Assembly: GCA_027592105.1 (NCBI GenBank)
Contig: JAQCLA010000001.1
Location: 1 to 56,015, forward strand
Origin: Pseudomonadota bacterium
GTDB taxonomy: Bacteria; Pseudomonadota; Alphaproteobacteria; Rhodobacterales; Rhodobacteraceae
Direction: 5' to 3'
Length of the DNA stretch: 56,015 bases
Numbering within the stretch: position 1 is the first letter of the stretch; every line of letters begins with the position of its first letter. The notes under the pieces were generated by a model. That model was not told the DNA's origin and did no database searches. It saw only the letters and a program-made list of their open reading frames with translations. Of this stretch, positions 42,979 through 51,858 are shown in pieces. The translations under genes and the position numbers were made by a program.

Positions 42979-43413
42979 TTACGCATTTAGCAAGCGCTCC
43001 GTGTTGGCAGGATCGTGTGTCGGAAACATGATCGTACCGAACGCCTCGTACTGCTCTTTCAACATTTGTGCGCTCCCAACTGCTTAGGAATGACTTTCGT
43101 CGATGCCGCCGATTTCGCCGGTCTGTATCTGATCCGATGAAAAGGCTGCATCACCAACGATGCAAACGCTCTTGCATTCATCTTCGATCAGGACGGATTG
43201 GTGGCCGCATGCATGGCCTGGCGTCGGAATGAGGGAGACCGAACCGTCCTCGGTAATGGGCATTGTGCGGGCAAAGACGCCCCTTACACGCGCATCGTAG
43301 GCCACTGGCGCGAAGATGATGCCGGTCGGCAGCCGGCACATGAGTGAGGGAAACAGCGCGCCGAAGAGCGCCTTGAGACCTGCATCCGCGTTCGCATCTC
43401 CCTGCCTAAACAA
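42979..43413 (-). pseudogene. Metallo-beta-lactamase-fold hydrolase remnant
   Basis: The frame carries LIPTPGHACGHQSVLIED and CIVGDAAFSSDQ, the third to fifth metal motifs of lactonase-type MBL proteins. A stop (TAA) follows DESHS at 43084-43086, but the same frame continues as QMLKEQYEAFGTIMFPTHDPANTERLLNA, a normal C-terminus. The N-terminal HxHxDH half is missing; the frame begins inside the end of the next gene. It is a truncated, stop-containing pseudogene, perhaps of an AHL lactonase-like gene. Confidence 0.7.
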
Positions 43414-44221
43414 CCAAGCCTAGGTCTTGAAGATAGGCGAAGCCCTTCGGGATGTCCGATTTGCAGCGCAGTTCCAAAACAAGGTGGGGTTCTGCTGTGA
43501 GTTCACGCAGGGCCCGAAAGACTTCGTGCCAATGGATCTCGCCTTCGCCAGGTGCCCAGTGGCGATCTGCGTGACCATCCAGGTCTTGAAGGTGAACATG
43601 GCAAAGCTGGGCACCTGCGTCGCGGATGAAGTAATCCACCGGCGGTGCACCGGACATACGGCGAGCAAGATGAGCGTGGCCTGTGTCGATCGACAATGCA
43701 ATGGCATCAGAGCCGAAGGTATCCACCATCATGCGGCGGCTCGCGGGGTCCACGTCGAGGATGTTTTCGATGACCAAGGTAATCCCCTTGTCCTCTGCTG
43801 CTGCCACAACGGGGGCCATGATCTGGTGAATGCGGTCCAGCTTGGTTTCATCATAGTCGGGTTTCGCCAAACGGTTCCATTGATACCAGCGGGTGTACGG
43901 CGAATGCAGCACCATTTGCCGCGCACCGATACGGTCTGCGGCCTCTAGTGCCTTGAGGAAACGGGCAGTGATCAGCGGCTGCAGTTCAGGGTCCTTGTTG
44001 TCCATGTCCAAACCTTCAAAGGGGCCATGGATACCCAGACGCCCTTGATGCCCGTCGAGCGCGGCCTTGGCTGCTGCGATGCGGTCGTCAAACGCGGTGG
44101 TCAGCCCTTTAAAGCTGCCAAAATCCTGCAATTCGATGTCGCGGTCCGCGCCAAACAACCAGTCCCGGTGGTCAGCGATTTCAGCGGCGGTCAGGCAGGC
44201 GCCGATCTTGAGCGGTTGCAT
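43406..44221 (-). CDS. TIM-barrel sugar-phosphate isomerase/epimerase-like protein
   Basis: 271 residues of the AP endonuclease 2/xylose isomerase-like barrel. Metal-ligand candidates are Glu in LVIENILDVD, Asp/His in SIDTGHAHLA, His in CHVHLQDLDGHAD and Glu in LVLELRCKSDIPKG. A role on a ribose or sugar-phosphate part of a phosphonate pathway intermediate is possible. It overlaps the MFS gene by 41 bp and ends the leftward phosphonate operon. Confidence 0.75.
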   Translation of the reverse strand: MQPLKIGACLTAAEIADHRDWLFGADRDIELQDFGSFKGLTTAFDDRIAAAKAALDGHQGRLGIHGPFEGLDMDNKDPELQPLITARFLKALEAADRIGARQMVLHSPYTRWYQWNRLAKPDYDETKLDRIHQIMAPVVAAAEDKGITLVIENILDVDPASRRMMVDTFGSDAIALSIDTGHAHLARRMSGAPPVDYFIRDAGAQLCHVHLQDLDGHADRHWAPGEGEIHWHEVFRALRELTAEPHLVLELRCKSDIPKGFAYLQDLGLVV

Positions 44222-45404
44222 GCTGTGGTCTCCTTGGATCTGGAATCAGGACATAGGTGGCAATTGCAATAGACAGGCAAAGGGACATGGCCAAAAAGCT
44301 GTACCAGCCGCCAAATGTCTGTGTGGTCCATGCAAAGACGAAGGGGGCCGAGGCGTTCACCCCCATTTGGACAAAAGAAATCCAGCCGAGCCGCGCGCCG
44401 TAGCCTTTTGCGCCAAACAGCGCGAGCGGCAACGTGCCCCGTGCGATGGTCTTGATCCCGTCGCCCATGCCATAGAGTGCGGCGGCGGCAATGACGCCCG
44501 GCAGGGTGAAACCGAAGGTCAGCAAGGTCAGGAACCCCGCCATCATCAACCCGAGCGCCAGCGGATATGTCACCAGCGGATACATGTTCCGGCTGACCAG
44601 CATCTCAAAGAACCGGCCGACCGTCTTGAACGGACCGATCACCGCCCCCGCGAGCGCCGCCATCGCCGCGGTATGGCCAAGGTCTTGGACGTTCGTAACC
44701 CAGAGCGTCATCACCGCCCCCATCAGGTAGCCCGAGAAGATGAAGGAGATAACCATCCATAGCATCCCGCGCTTGCGGGTCTCTCCGGTCAGTTCCGGCC
44801 ACTGGGTCTGGTCGGGCTTGGGGGCATCGGGGTCTTTGAGCGCTCCGCGCAGGCCAAAGTAATGGAGGGGAACACAGGTCAGCAAATAGGCAAGGCCAAG
44901 GATCACCCAAGTCGTCTGCCAGCCAAAGCCATTGAAGATCCAAAACGTCAGCGGCCAGAAAATCGTCGATGCAACGCCGCCAAACAGCGTAATGATCGAA
45001 ATCGAACGCGGCGTTGGCACCGTCAGGTCAAGCCGCGCAACGGCTGCAAAAGCGACATTATAAAGCACAAACATCGCCCCTGCCTCGACCAAGAGGATCA
45101 CGGCAAACAGGCTTATGAGACCTTCCACCTTTCCCAGTAGCATAAGCGCCAATCCCGCCGCCAATGATCCAAACGTCATCACCAGGCGACCGCCGAAGCG
45201 GTCGGCCAGTTTGCCAGCAATCGGGGCGAGAAATCCACCAAAGAACAACGCCATCGACAGGACCCCGAAAATCGTGGTCAGCGACATGTCGAGATCACGC
45301 GCCATCTCGGGCAACAGAATCGCATAGGCATAGTACAGCGCGCCGTAGCCCATGATTTGGGTGATCCCGAGTGTGATCGCAGGGATGTAATCGCGGTGGA
45401 TCAC
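44181..45404 (-). CDS. MFS transporter
   Basis: About 407 residues from the GTG at 45404 (VIHRDYIPAITLGITQIMGYGALYYAYA), in a GTGA overlap with the PhnM-like stop. Twelve hydrophobic segments are seen. GKLADRFGGRLVM is the loop 2-3 signature. It sits between a phosphonate amidohydrolase and a sugar-isomerase-like gene and may export or import an organophosphonate-derived compound. The substrate is unknown. Confidence 0.8.
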   Translation of the reverse strand: MIHRDYIPAITLGITQIMGYGALYYAYAILLPEMARDLDMSLTTIFGVLSMALFFGGFLAPIAGKLADRFGGRLVMTFGSLAAGLALMLLGKVEGLISLFAVILLVEAGAMFVLYNVAFAAVARLDLTVPTPRSISIITLFGGVASTIFWPLTFWIFNGFGWQTTWVILGLAYLLTCVPLHYFGLRGALKDPDAPKPDQTQWPELTGETRKRGMLWMVISFIFSGYLMGAVMTLWVTNVQDLGHTAAMAALAGAVIGPFKTVGRFFEMLVSRNMYPLVTYPLALGLMMAGFLTLLTFGFTLPGVIAAAALYGMGDGIKTIARGTLPLALFGAKGYGARLGWISFVQMGVNASAPFVFAWTTQTFGGWYSFLAMSLCLSIAIATYVLIPDPRRPQHATAQDRRLPDRR

Positions 45405-46606
45405 CCCGCAGGAAACCCGCGATAGGCTTGGCGTCCAGCGACCCATGTGCCTTGGATTGCGGGTGCCTGACAGTCGGGCCAATCGACAAGCACAAGGTCG
45501 GCGCGTTTGCCTTGCGCGATTTCGCCGCGGTCGGTCAGACCCATCGCCTTGGCCGGACCGGAGGAGACGAGTGACCAGATCGTGGAGCGGTTCGCACGTT
45601 TTTCGGCGTCCAGCTTCGCCACCGCAGAGAGCATCGCCGGATAGAAATAATCGGATGCCAGCGCGTCACAAAGCCCCGCTTCGACCATATCGCCAGCCCC
45701 GAGCGAGCCGATATGGCTGCCGCCGCGCGCGGCATTGGGAGAGCCGAAGATGATTGCATCGCCGTTGTCGCGGGCCGCTTGGGCCGCCTCGATTACCATC
45801 GGGAATTCGGCTGTCGTCGCGCCAAGATCGCGGAAATAACGGCGTGTTTCGGCCTTGGTATCGTCATGGCTGAGCATAGGCGCCCCGGCCTTGCGGCCCA
45901 GTTCGGCTACCTTTGCAATGGTCTTTGGCACATCGCTGCGGCGGTCCCAGACCTTGCCCAGCAGCTTCAGATAGGCCTCTTCGGAAATGCCCGACCGATC
46001 CGCCTTTTTCGCAGTGCGCTGGCGCATCCGGTCATCATCAAGACTGGCGATCTTGAAATCCGGCGAGAATTCAAACTCACGGTCCTGCATGGGCACGTCA
46101 TAGGCACGCATGGTCATCGAGGTGTGATCGTTGAACGCCAGAGAGGGCGTCAGTGGGGCCTGCAGGGCCCATTTAATCGTTTCAAGCGCCTCAAAGGCAA
46201 AGGTTTCCCACCTCAGTTGGATACGGTTCTCGACCATCAGACGGGGGGCAAGGCGCTGGATCGCTTCCATAAGGTCGCGCCCGCGGGCAACGTCGCGCAG
46301 GCCGGGTTCCCACCCCAAAGTGATGGCGTGATAGGCGGTGGCGATCCCGTTGCTGGCCAATTGGCGATCCGTATCGATCACCGCCGCATCTATAGGGAAG
46401 AATACGTTGGGACGCGGCATCACCTGACGCTCGAACGCGTCGCCGTGGACGTCGATCATGGCTGGGGCAAGGATGCGGCCGCGCGCGTCGATGACCTCAC
46501 CTTGAACAGGGCCACCGATTTCCGCGATCATGCCGTCTGCAACGGTCACTGTGGTTTCAACGATCTCTTGTGGCAGATAGACCGTAACACCTTGAAAAGT
46601 GATCAC
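45401..46606 (-). CDS. PhnM-family amidohydrolase (first copy)
   Basis: 401 residues. The N-terminal barrel block is ILAPAMIDVHGDAFERQVMPRPNVFFPIDAAV; APMLSHDDTKAETRRYFRDLG and TAEFPMVIEAA are PhnM-like. PhnM removes diphosphate from ribose 1-phosphonate 5-triphosphate. A second PhnM begins at 55839, so this one is an additional paralogue in the transport arm. It overlaps the methyltransferase stop by 4 bp. Confidence 0.8.
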   Translation of the reverse strand: MITFQGVTVYLPQEIVETTVTVADGMIAEIGGPVQGEVIDARGRILAPAMIDVHGDAFERQVMPRPNVFFPIDAAVIDTDRQLASNGIATAYHAITLGWEPGLRDVARGRDLMEAIQRLAPRLMVENRIQLRWETFAFEALETIKWALQAPLTPSLAFNDHTSMTMRAYDVPMQDREFEFSPDFKIASLDDDRMRQRTAKKADRSGISEEAYLKLLGKVWDRRSDVPKTIAKVAELGRKAGAPMLSHDDTKAETRRYFRDLGATTAEFPMVIEAAQAARDNGDAIIFGSPNAARGGSHIGSLGAGDMVEAGLCDALASDYFYPAMLSAVAKLDAEKRANRSTIWSLVSSGPAKAMGLTDRGEIAQGKRADLVLVDWPDCQAPAIQGTWVAGRQAYRGFPAG

Positions 46607-47268
46607 TCAGGTCGCTCCATAATCAGGTGCCATCGACCGCCTGGCGCGCCGTCCAGCAGGTCGCTTTCCAAGCGAAGAACGTCGAACTCACCAAACAAAC
46701 GGATCACATCTGTGCTGCCACAGAAATGATGCGGGTGGCGTTTGTCACCTTCATCGTCCTCAAAGACCCATGTATTGCGGGAAATTTCGCGCCCGCCCGG
46801 TAGTTTCGACTGCGTCAAGGCGAGACCGCGTAAGGTCAGCATCGTGCCTTGATACGTCCCGCCGGGGCGCAGGATGCGGAAAATCTCGTTGATTGTCCGC
46901 TGCATGATTTCCTCATCAGCGTGATATACGACGTTGAACGCCAGCACGTGGTCAAAAGAGCCGTCATCAAATGGCAATGCATCCATTTTGCCAAGACGTG
47001 TCTCGATGGACAGTCCCATGCTGGCCGCTTTGCGTGTGAGTTCGGCCAAGCCGTCTTCGGCTGCGTCAAGCCCCGTGGCCTGATGCCCCATGGCCGCATA
47101 CATCAGCGCATGCCGCCCGATCCCGCACCCAAGATCCAGAACCCGAGAGGAAGGGGCCAGAGCTTTCGCATATTCGGCGATGCGGTCTTCGGGTTGTTCC
47201 CAGTCCTCACGTTTGGCCGCGTCATTCCAAGCATCATTCCAATAGGCATGTGCCGTGTCGGTCTTCAT
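46603..47268 (-). CDS. Class I SAM-dependent methyltransferase
   Basis: 221 residues. Motif I is VLDLGCGIGRHALMYAA, the acidic loop is TGLDAAEDGL and LPFDDGSFDHVLAFNVVYHADEEIM follows. Small-molecule methyltransferase type. It is placed between phnE and the PhnM-like gene with 4-bp overlaps, so it may modify a phosphonate or a pathway intermediate; this is inference from context. Confidence 0.8.
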   Translation of the reverse strand: MKTDTAHAYWNDAWNDAAKREDWEQPEDRIAEYAKALAPSSRVLDLGCGIGRHALMYAAMGHQATGLDAAEDGLAELTRKAASMGLSIETRLGKMDALPFDDGSFDHVLAFNVVYHADEEIMQRTINEIFRILRPGGTYQGTMLTLRGLALTQSKLPGGREISRNTWVFEDDEGDKRHPHHFCGSTDVIRLFGEFDVLRLESDLLDGAPGGRWHLIMERPE

Positions 47269-48071
47269 CTTTGCTCTCCGATGATCTTGGTGCGGGTCCA
47301 GCCGCTAAGTTGTTCGATAGCGATGACCACAACAGCGATCATCAAAATAACGGACATGGCCGTGGGGTAGTCGAAAAGGTCAAAGCCGACCTTAAGCTCG
47401 ATCCCGATCCCGCCTGCACCGACGAGGCCAAGAATGGTTGATGACCGCACCGCCTTTTCCAGCGCAAAAAGCGATGTTGAGATGAACGCGGGCAATGCGG
47501 CAGGGATCGTGGCACAGGCCACCACATCAAGCTTGCGCGCTCCAGTTGCTGTCAGAGACTCCGCCGGTCCTTTCTCGGCACCTTCCATGTCATCGGCAAA
47601 GAAGCGTCCGCAAAAGCCGACAGTGTCCACGGCGATAGCCAGCATGCCTGCAAAGGGCCCAAGGCCCACAGCCACTACAAAAACCAGCGCCCAAGCGATG
47701 TCAGGCACCGCGCGGATAAAGCCCAGGATGTTACGCACGATCTGGTTGACCCAGATCCCTGCAACCAAGCCACGGGCTGCAAGCAACGCGACGGGGATCG
47801 ACAGGATCACCCCGATCACGGCGCCTGCAACGGCAATCTGCAATGTTTCAACCATCTTCCAACCCAGACGCGCCAGCGTCTGCGGGTCGGTGTTGGGCGG
47901 AAAGGCACGATCCAGAAAATCGGCAAAGCGCGGCGGTGCCGACATCATTTTATCGATCGAGAAGCCTGCCCCCGCAAGGCACCAGACGATCAGCGTAAGA
48001 CCCGAAGCGTAGCCAAGAAAGGCGAGGGCAGAGGGCCGCTCATAACGTGCAGGCAAAGCATGATCAGTCAT
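47265..48071 (-). CDS. phnE: Phosphonate ABC transporter permease PhnE
   Basis: 268 residues, about six membrane segments. It has the permease coupling loop (LDVVACATIPAALPAFISTSLFALEKAVRSSTILGLVGAGGIGIEL). It transports phosphonates across the inner membrane with PhnC and PhnD. Only one phnE is present, where some loci have two. The start overlaps the phnC stop by 8 bp. Confidence 0.9.
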   Translation of the reverse strand: MTDHALPARYERPSALAFLGYASGLTLIVWCLAGAGFSIDKMMSAPPRFADFLDRAFPPNTDPQTLARLGWKMVETLQIAVAGAVIGVILSIPVALLAARGLVAGIWVNQIVRNILGFIRAVPDIAWALVFVVAVGLGPFAGMLAIAVDTVGFCGRFFADDMEGAEKGPAESLTATGARKLDVVACATIPAALPAFISTSLFALEKAVRSSTILGLVGAGGIGIELKVGFDLFDYPTAMSVILMIAVVVIAIEQLSGWTRTKIIGEQR

Positions 48072-48882
48072 AAAGTCCTCGCAGGTCAGAGGCGCTGACG
48101 GATGCGGCGGTAGCGTCCAGCTTCAATCGCCCCTCTGCCAGCCCCAGCAAGCGGTCACCATATTTCAGTGCGTGTTCGATATTGTGCGACGTAAAGACGA
48201 CGGTGACGCCCTCTTCGCGCGCCAGTTTGAAGAACAGATCCATCACGTCTTCGCCCGCTGCTGGGTCGAGCGATGCGCAGGGTTCATCCGCGATCAGAAT
48301 TTCTGGTTGGCCAACAATGGCCCGCGCGATGGCCACGCGCTGTGATTGCCCGCCAGACAAACGATCCGCACGGCGCTGCGCGAAATCTGCCAGCCCCACC
48401 TTTTCAAGGGCCAGTGTCGCGGCATCGCGGGACGCTGTCGGGGCCAGACTATGGCTCCAATGCCGCACTCCGGGGCGCTGGCCGAGCAGGCCGTGAACCA
48501 CATTCGACAGAACCGAAAGACGCGGCACAAGGTTATGCTTTTGCGACACAAGCCCCATGCGGGCCCGCAAGGCGCGCATTTCAGCCATCTTGGCGGCCGA
48601 GGGATCAGTCCCCAGGACCGTGACACGACCGTCACTGGCAGGAATCAACCCCATGAGGCAGCGCAGCAGGGTGGATTTCCCTGTGCCGTTTGCACCGACA
48701 AGGGCCACCGCCTCACCCCGTGCCAGTCGGAAGGACACATCTTCAAACACCGGCGTGTCACCAAACCGTTTGGTGACGCCGTGCGCCTCGATATCAACGG
48801 CAGGAACCGAGGGGATAATCCCCCCGGCTTCGGCGAGCCGCACAGGGGCTGCGGCTGGGGCCTTGGTTAAAAGATCATTCAC
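48064..48882 (-). CDS. phnC: Phosphonate ABC transporter ATP-binding protein PhnC
   Basis: 272 residues from the GTG at 48882 (VNDLLTKAPAAAPVRL), 7 bp after the phnD stop; longer in-frame starts run through phnD. Walker A GANGTGKST, signature RLSGGQSQRVAIARAI and Walker B ILIADEPCASLD are intact. It drives phosphonate uptake with PhnD and PhnE. Confidence 0.9.
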   Translation of the reverse strand: MNDLLTKAPAAAPVRLAEAGGIIPSVPAVDIEAHGVTKRFGDTPVFEDVSFRLARGEAVALVGANGTGKSTLLRCLMGLIPASDGRVTVLGTDPSAAKMAEMRALRARMGLVSQKHNLVPRLSVLSNVVHGLLGQRPGVRHWSHSLAPTASRDAATLALEKVGLADFAQRRADRLSGGQSQRVAIARAIVGQPEILIADEPCASLDPAAGEDVMDLFFKLAREEGVTVVFTSHNIEHALKYGDRLLGLAEGRLKLDATAASVSASDLRGLYD

Positions 48883-48889
48883 TCTGATC

Positions 48890-49759
48890 TCAGTCGCCAA
48901 TGAAGTTGTCGAACTGCGGGTAGCCCGCATTGGAATACATCGAGCGGACATAGTCATAGGCGCTGTCGTTAATCGCAACGAGGTCCATGCCGACGTATTT
49001 GTCGTTTTCCTCATGCGCGGTGATCCCTGCGATGATCGCATCCTTGTTTTCGAGGATCGCAGTCTGCACCATTTCAGCCGCCTCGGCAGGCACATGTGCG
49101 CCGACCATGATCATGTCGTTCGGCAGGTCACCCGAGCGCGCAATCATCTTGTAAAAGCCGTATGGCAAATCCGTTTGGCCGTTCCGCACACCGATGAAAG
49201 TGCCTGCATTCATGCCAAGCGCATCAATATCGCCGTTGTTCAACGCCTCGAAGGCGATGTTGCGCGACGTGTGGGTTTTCTCAATGTCATTGACTGGGTC
49301 GACACCGTGATCGGCGAGGACCTGCATGGGGCAAAGCATGTTTGAGGTCGAGCCGATATCCCCGAAGGCGACCGACTTGCCGACCAGATCAGCAGGCACG
49401 TTGATGCCGCTGTCGGCCCGCACGATGATCGCACAGTGATAGTCCGGACGGCCCAGACCGATCAGCGGGGTGGCTTCGGTCAACTTGTTGATCACGACAT
49501 ACTCGGCAGGGCCGGACACAACAAAATCGACTGTCTCACCGCGCAGCGCTTCGGCAGCCGCAGTGCGCGAGTTGACGGCGTAGAACTCGAACGTATCGCC
49601 AGTAGCAGCTTCCAGCGCCTCTTTGAACGGACCCCATTCCAGCTGCAGGCGCTCCATGCCTTCAACATCCGTGACAGCCAGTTTCCATGTTTCTGCCGTA
49701 GCCGCGAATGCAGATACAGCCGCGAGGCCAAGGCCCAGAACGATTGATTTGATTTTCAT
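48890..49759 (-). CDS. phnD: Phosphonate substrate-binding protein PhnD
   Basis: 289 residues from the ATG at 49759 with GGAGG before it. The signal peptide is MKIKSIVLGLGLAAVSAFAATA. Mature blocks VDFVVSGPAEYVVINK and VGKSVAFGDIGSTSNMLCPM are PhnD-like, with Ser/Thr residues of the phosphonate pocket. Periplasmic. It heads the leftward operon and its promoter region contains the 16-bp palindrome at 49778. Confidence 0.9.
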   Translation of the reverse strand: MKIKSIVLGLGLAAVSAFAATAETWKLAVTDVEGMERLQLEWGPFKEALEAATGDTFEFYAVNSRTAAAEALRGETVDFVVSGPAEYVVINKLTEATPLIGLGRPDYHCAIIVRADSGINVPADLVGKSVAFGDIGSTSNMLCPMQVLADHGVDPVNDIEKTHTSRNIAFEALNNGDIDALGMNAGTFIGVRNGQTDLPYGFYKMIARSGDLPNDMIMVGAHVPAEAAEMVQTAILENKDAIIAGITAHEENDKYVGMDLVAINDSAYDYVRSMYSNAGYPQFDNFIGD

Positions 49760-49777
49760 GACAACCTCCACTGAAAG

Positions 49778-49793
49778 TTCATTCGGATGATTT
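49778..49793. promoter_or_regulatory. Candidate PhnF operator upstream of phnD
   Basis: TTCATTCGGATGATTT is identical to 50678-50693 before phnF, 900 bp away. TCAT-TCGG-ATGA inside is an inverted repeat. Its position before both arms of the phosphonate locus suggests joint control by PhnF. Confidence 0.65.
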
Positions 49794-49824
49794 CCACGAG
49801 TCCATGACTGGTACGCGACAGGCG

Positions 49825-49842
49825 CGTGAAGCTTTTGTAACG
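49825..49842. promoter_or_regulatory. Possible Pho box upstream of phnD
   Basis: CGTGAAG-CTTT-TGTAACG has the 7-4-7 layout of PhoB sites (CTGTCAT-like halves). A similar element is at 50608. It matches the consensus loosely, so confidence is low. Confidence 0.3.
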
Positions 49843-49916
49843 CGCTCAGGCGGCCAACCGGAACAGACGTACATTCATGTATGCGATACTGCCTGAAAGC
49901 TGTGCCACGCTTTGCA

Positions 49917-50489
49917 TCAGGCACTTGTTGCGCAAGAAGACAGAACAATTTTGAACTTTGATGTCTCCTGCCCGCCAAGGGATTTGTCGGCAGTATAAGT
50001 GCTCACCCAAACACCACCTGCTTTTTCGATGACACGCAAAGATGCGAGATTGTCGGGGCTTGCTGTGATTTCGACGTAGTTCAGCCCCGCCATTTTCGCT
50101 TCTTGAAGAATCTCAACAAGTGCAGCGGTTGCCAGCCCTTCACCCTGTCGCCATGGAACAACTGCGAACCCGATGTGACCAGAACACGTGGGCGGCAAAT
50201 CCTCGGTTCCTGGTTGCCATCGCAAACTTATGTGCCCGCAAAATCCATCATCCCATATCCACCGTCGAATACTTGGCAACCGCGGAACTTTCGAACCGTC
50301 GGGGAGAGTAACCGGTCCAGCCTTTGCATCCGGATCATCGAGACTTGAAACAAATGATGCTGCATTGCTTTCGATGCTTTTGATTTGGTCTTGCGCTGCA
50401 TCTGGTCGCAGATTGTCCGGCGACCATCCTCGACGCAAAGCCGAGACGTGATCGGGTATGTGGTCAATACTAGGTCTGAGTAACTTCAC
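49917..50489 (-). CDS. GNAT-family acetyltransferase
   Basis: 190 residues from a GTG with AGGAGAG upstream. The acetyl-CoA loop RQGEGLATAALVEILQEA and NLASLRVIEKAGGVWV are the GNAT motifs. It lies between the two arms of the phosphonate locus. PhnO-type GNAT enzymes acetylate aminoalkylphosphonates, but this protein is larger and not clearly PhnO. An unrelated acyl-acceptor is equally possible. Confidence 0.75.
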   Translation of the reverse strand: MKLLRPSIDHIPDHVSALRRGWSPDNLRPDAAQDQIKSIESNAASFVSSLDDPDAKAGPVTLPDGSKVPRLPSIRRWIWDDGFCGHISLRWQPGTEDLPPTCSGHIGFAVVPWRQGEGLATAALVEILQEAKMAGLNYVEITASPDNLASLRVIEKAGGVWVSTYTADKSLGGQETSKFKIVLSSCATSA

Positions 50490-50607
50490 CTAACTCTCCT
50501 CAACAAGTTAAAGTCTTTCCTGACGTGCAACACCTGTGGCTCCAACATAGCTTGCCGCTTGAAAGGTATGCGCAGGGCCTCCCCTCCCGTTTTGACTGGA
50601 GATGTTG

Positions 50608-50625
50608 CGTGAAGTCTTCGTGACA
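50608..50625. promoter_or_regulatory. Possible Pho box upstream of phnF
   Basis: CGTGAAG-TCTT-CGTGACA has two similar halves 11 bp apart, like PhoB boxes. It is the counterpart of the element at 49825. Weak evidence on its own. Confidence 0.3.
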
Positions 50626-50677
50626 TCACACGGGCCATTGCGCCTGACATATCGATGTCATAACCCCATGGCATAAA

Positions 50678-50693
50678 TTCATTCGGATGATTT
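50678..50693. promoter_or_regulatory. Candidate PhnF operator upstream of phnF
   Basis: TTCATTCGGATGATTT, identical to 49778-49793, ends 4 bp before the phnF ATG. Binding here would block transcription start or elongation into phnF-phnM, the usual autoregulation of PhnF. Confidence 0.65.
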
Positions 50694-50697
50694 GGAA

Positions 50698-51414
50698 ATG
50701 AACAGAGACAAGTGGCGCCAGATCCGCGCCGAAATCGAGCAGGACATCATGGACGGCGTGCTTCCCGCAGGGGCGAAACTGCCAACCGAGCCAGAGCTGG
50801 TCGCAGTATATGATGCGGGCCGGCACTCGGTGCGCCGCGCGATCACAGATCTTGCAAAGGACGGCTTGCTAAGCGTCGAGCAGGGTCGCGGCACCTTTGT
50901 GCAACCGCGTCCGGTTCTGGAATACAGCATCGGCACGCGGACACGGCTACGGCCCAACCTCGCGCCACAGGGCGTGGATGTATCAAGCGAAAACCTTGGT
51001 GTCGAACACGTGCAGGCAGGCGGCTCAATCGCCGCAGACCTTGGCCTTGAAACCGGTGCGCCGGTCATCGCCAGTGGTCGCATGACCCTCGCGGATGGCA
51101 TCCCGATTTCCTTCGGTACGCTTTATCATGATGCCTCCCGCTTTGCTGAATTTCCCGAACGCCGCGCGGTGCTGGGGTCCGTCAGTGCTGTCTACAAGTC
51201 CTATGGTATTGACGACTATCTGCGCGGCTCAACGCAGTTGAACGCCCGTCCGGCCCGCGCCAGCGAAGCGCAGCGTCTGCGGCAGCATCCCGACATGCCG
51301 GTGATTGTGATCCGTGCCGTTGACACCCTGCTTGACGGCACCCCCATCGCCTGCAGCCGGGTCATCTGGTCCGCCGCACGCGTCAAATTCAACGTTCCCA
51401 ACAAAGAGGACTAG
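50698..51414 (+). CDS. phnF: Phosphonate regulator PhnF (GntR/UTRA)
   Basis: 238 residues from the ATG at 50698. The winged HTH is KWRQIRAEIEQDIMDGVLPAGAKLPTEPELVAVYDAGRHSVRRAITDLAKDGLL (about 4-57). A UTRA domain follows (VIASGRMTLADGIPISFGTLYHDASRF, VIVIRAVDTLLDGTPIACSRVIW). It is first in the rightward phn operon, 3 bp before phnG, and probably represses it until a phosphonate-pathway signal appears. Confidence 0.88.
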   Translation: MNRDKWRQIRAEIEQDIMDGVLPAGAKLPTEPELVAVYDAGRHSVRRAITDLAKDGLLSVEQGRGTFVQPRPVLEYSIGTRTRLRPNLAPQGVDVSSENLGVEHVQAGGSIAADLGLETGAPVIASGRMTLADGIPISFGTLYHDASRFAEFPERRAVLGSVSAVYKSYGIDDYLRGSTQLNARPARASEAQRLRQHPDMPVIVIRAVDTLLDGTPIACSRVIWSAARVKFNVPNKED

Positions 51415-51417
51415 GCC

Positions 51418-51858
51418 ATGCCTGACCCGCATACTCTGGCCAACTATCCGCATGATGTGATGCTGAGCATTCTGGCCAAAGCGGATGCGGTGCGGATCAA
51501 GGCATTTGCCGAAGTACTTATCCCGCAATTGGGCGATATCGCAGTGCTGGAAAACCGAACGGGGCTGGTGATGTTGCCGATGCGGGACACCGCCAAAGGC
51601 GTCAATTTCCACCTTGGCGAAGTCTTGGTCAGTGAGGCCCGGATCGCCGTGGACGGGCGGGATGGCTATGGCATGCGACGCGGGCGCGACCTAGAGGCGG
51701 CGATGGCGATGGCGCTGATCGATCTCGCCGTGGCCAGTGGCGTTTCGCATGACGCCTGCGCAGCATTCCTTGACCAAGAGGGTGCCACCCAGACCGCCGC
51801 CGACACGGACCGTCTTAAGCGTGTCGAGGCCACCCGCGTTGATATGGAGACTTTCTGA
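51418..51858 (+). CDS. phnG: C-P lyase subunit PhnG
   Basis: 146 residues. Typical PhnG blocks: RTGLVMLPMRDTAKGVNFHLGEVLVSEARI and the N-terminal ILAKADA. With PhnH, PhnI and PhnL it belongs to the enzyme set that couples a phosphonate to ribose triphosphate. AGGAGG-type RBS upstream; the stop overlaps the phnH start by 1 bp. Confidence 0.88.
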   Translation: MPDPHTLANYPHDVMLSILAKADAVRIKAFAEVLIPQLGDIAVLENRTGLVMLPMRDTAKGVNFHLGEVLVSEARIAVDGRDGYGMRRGRDLEAAMAMALIDLAVASGVSHDACAAFLDQEGATQTAADTDRLKRVEATRVDMETF

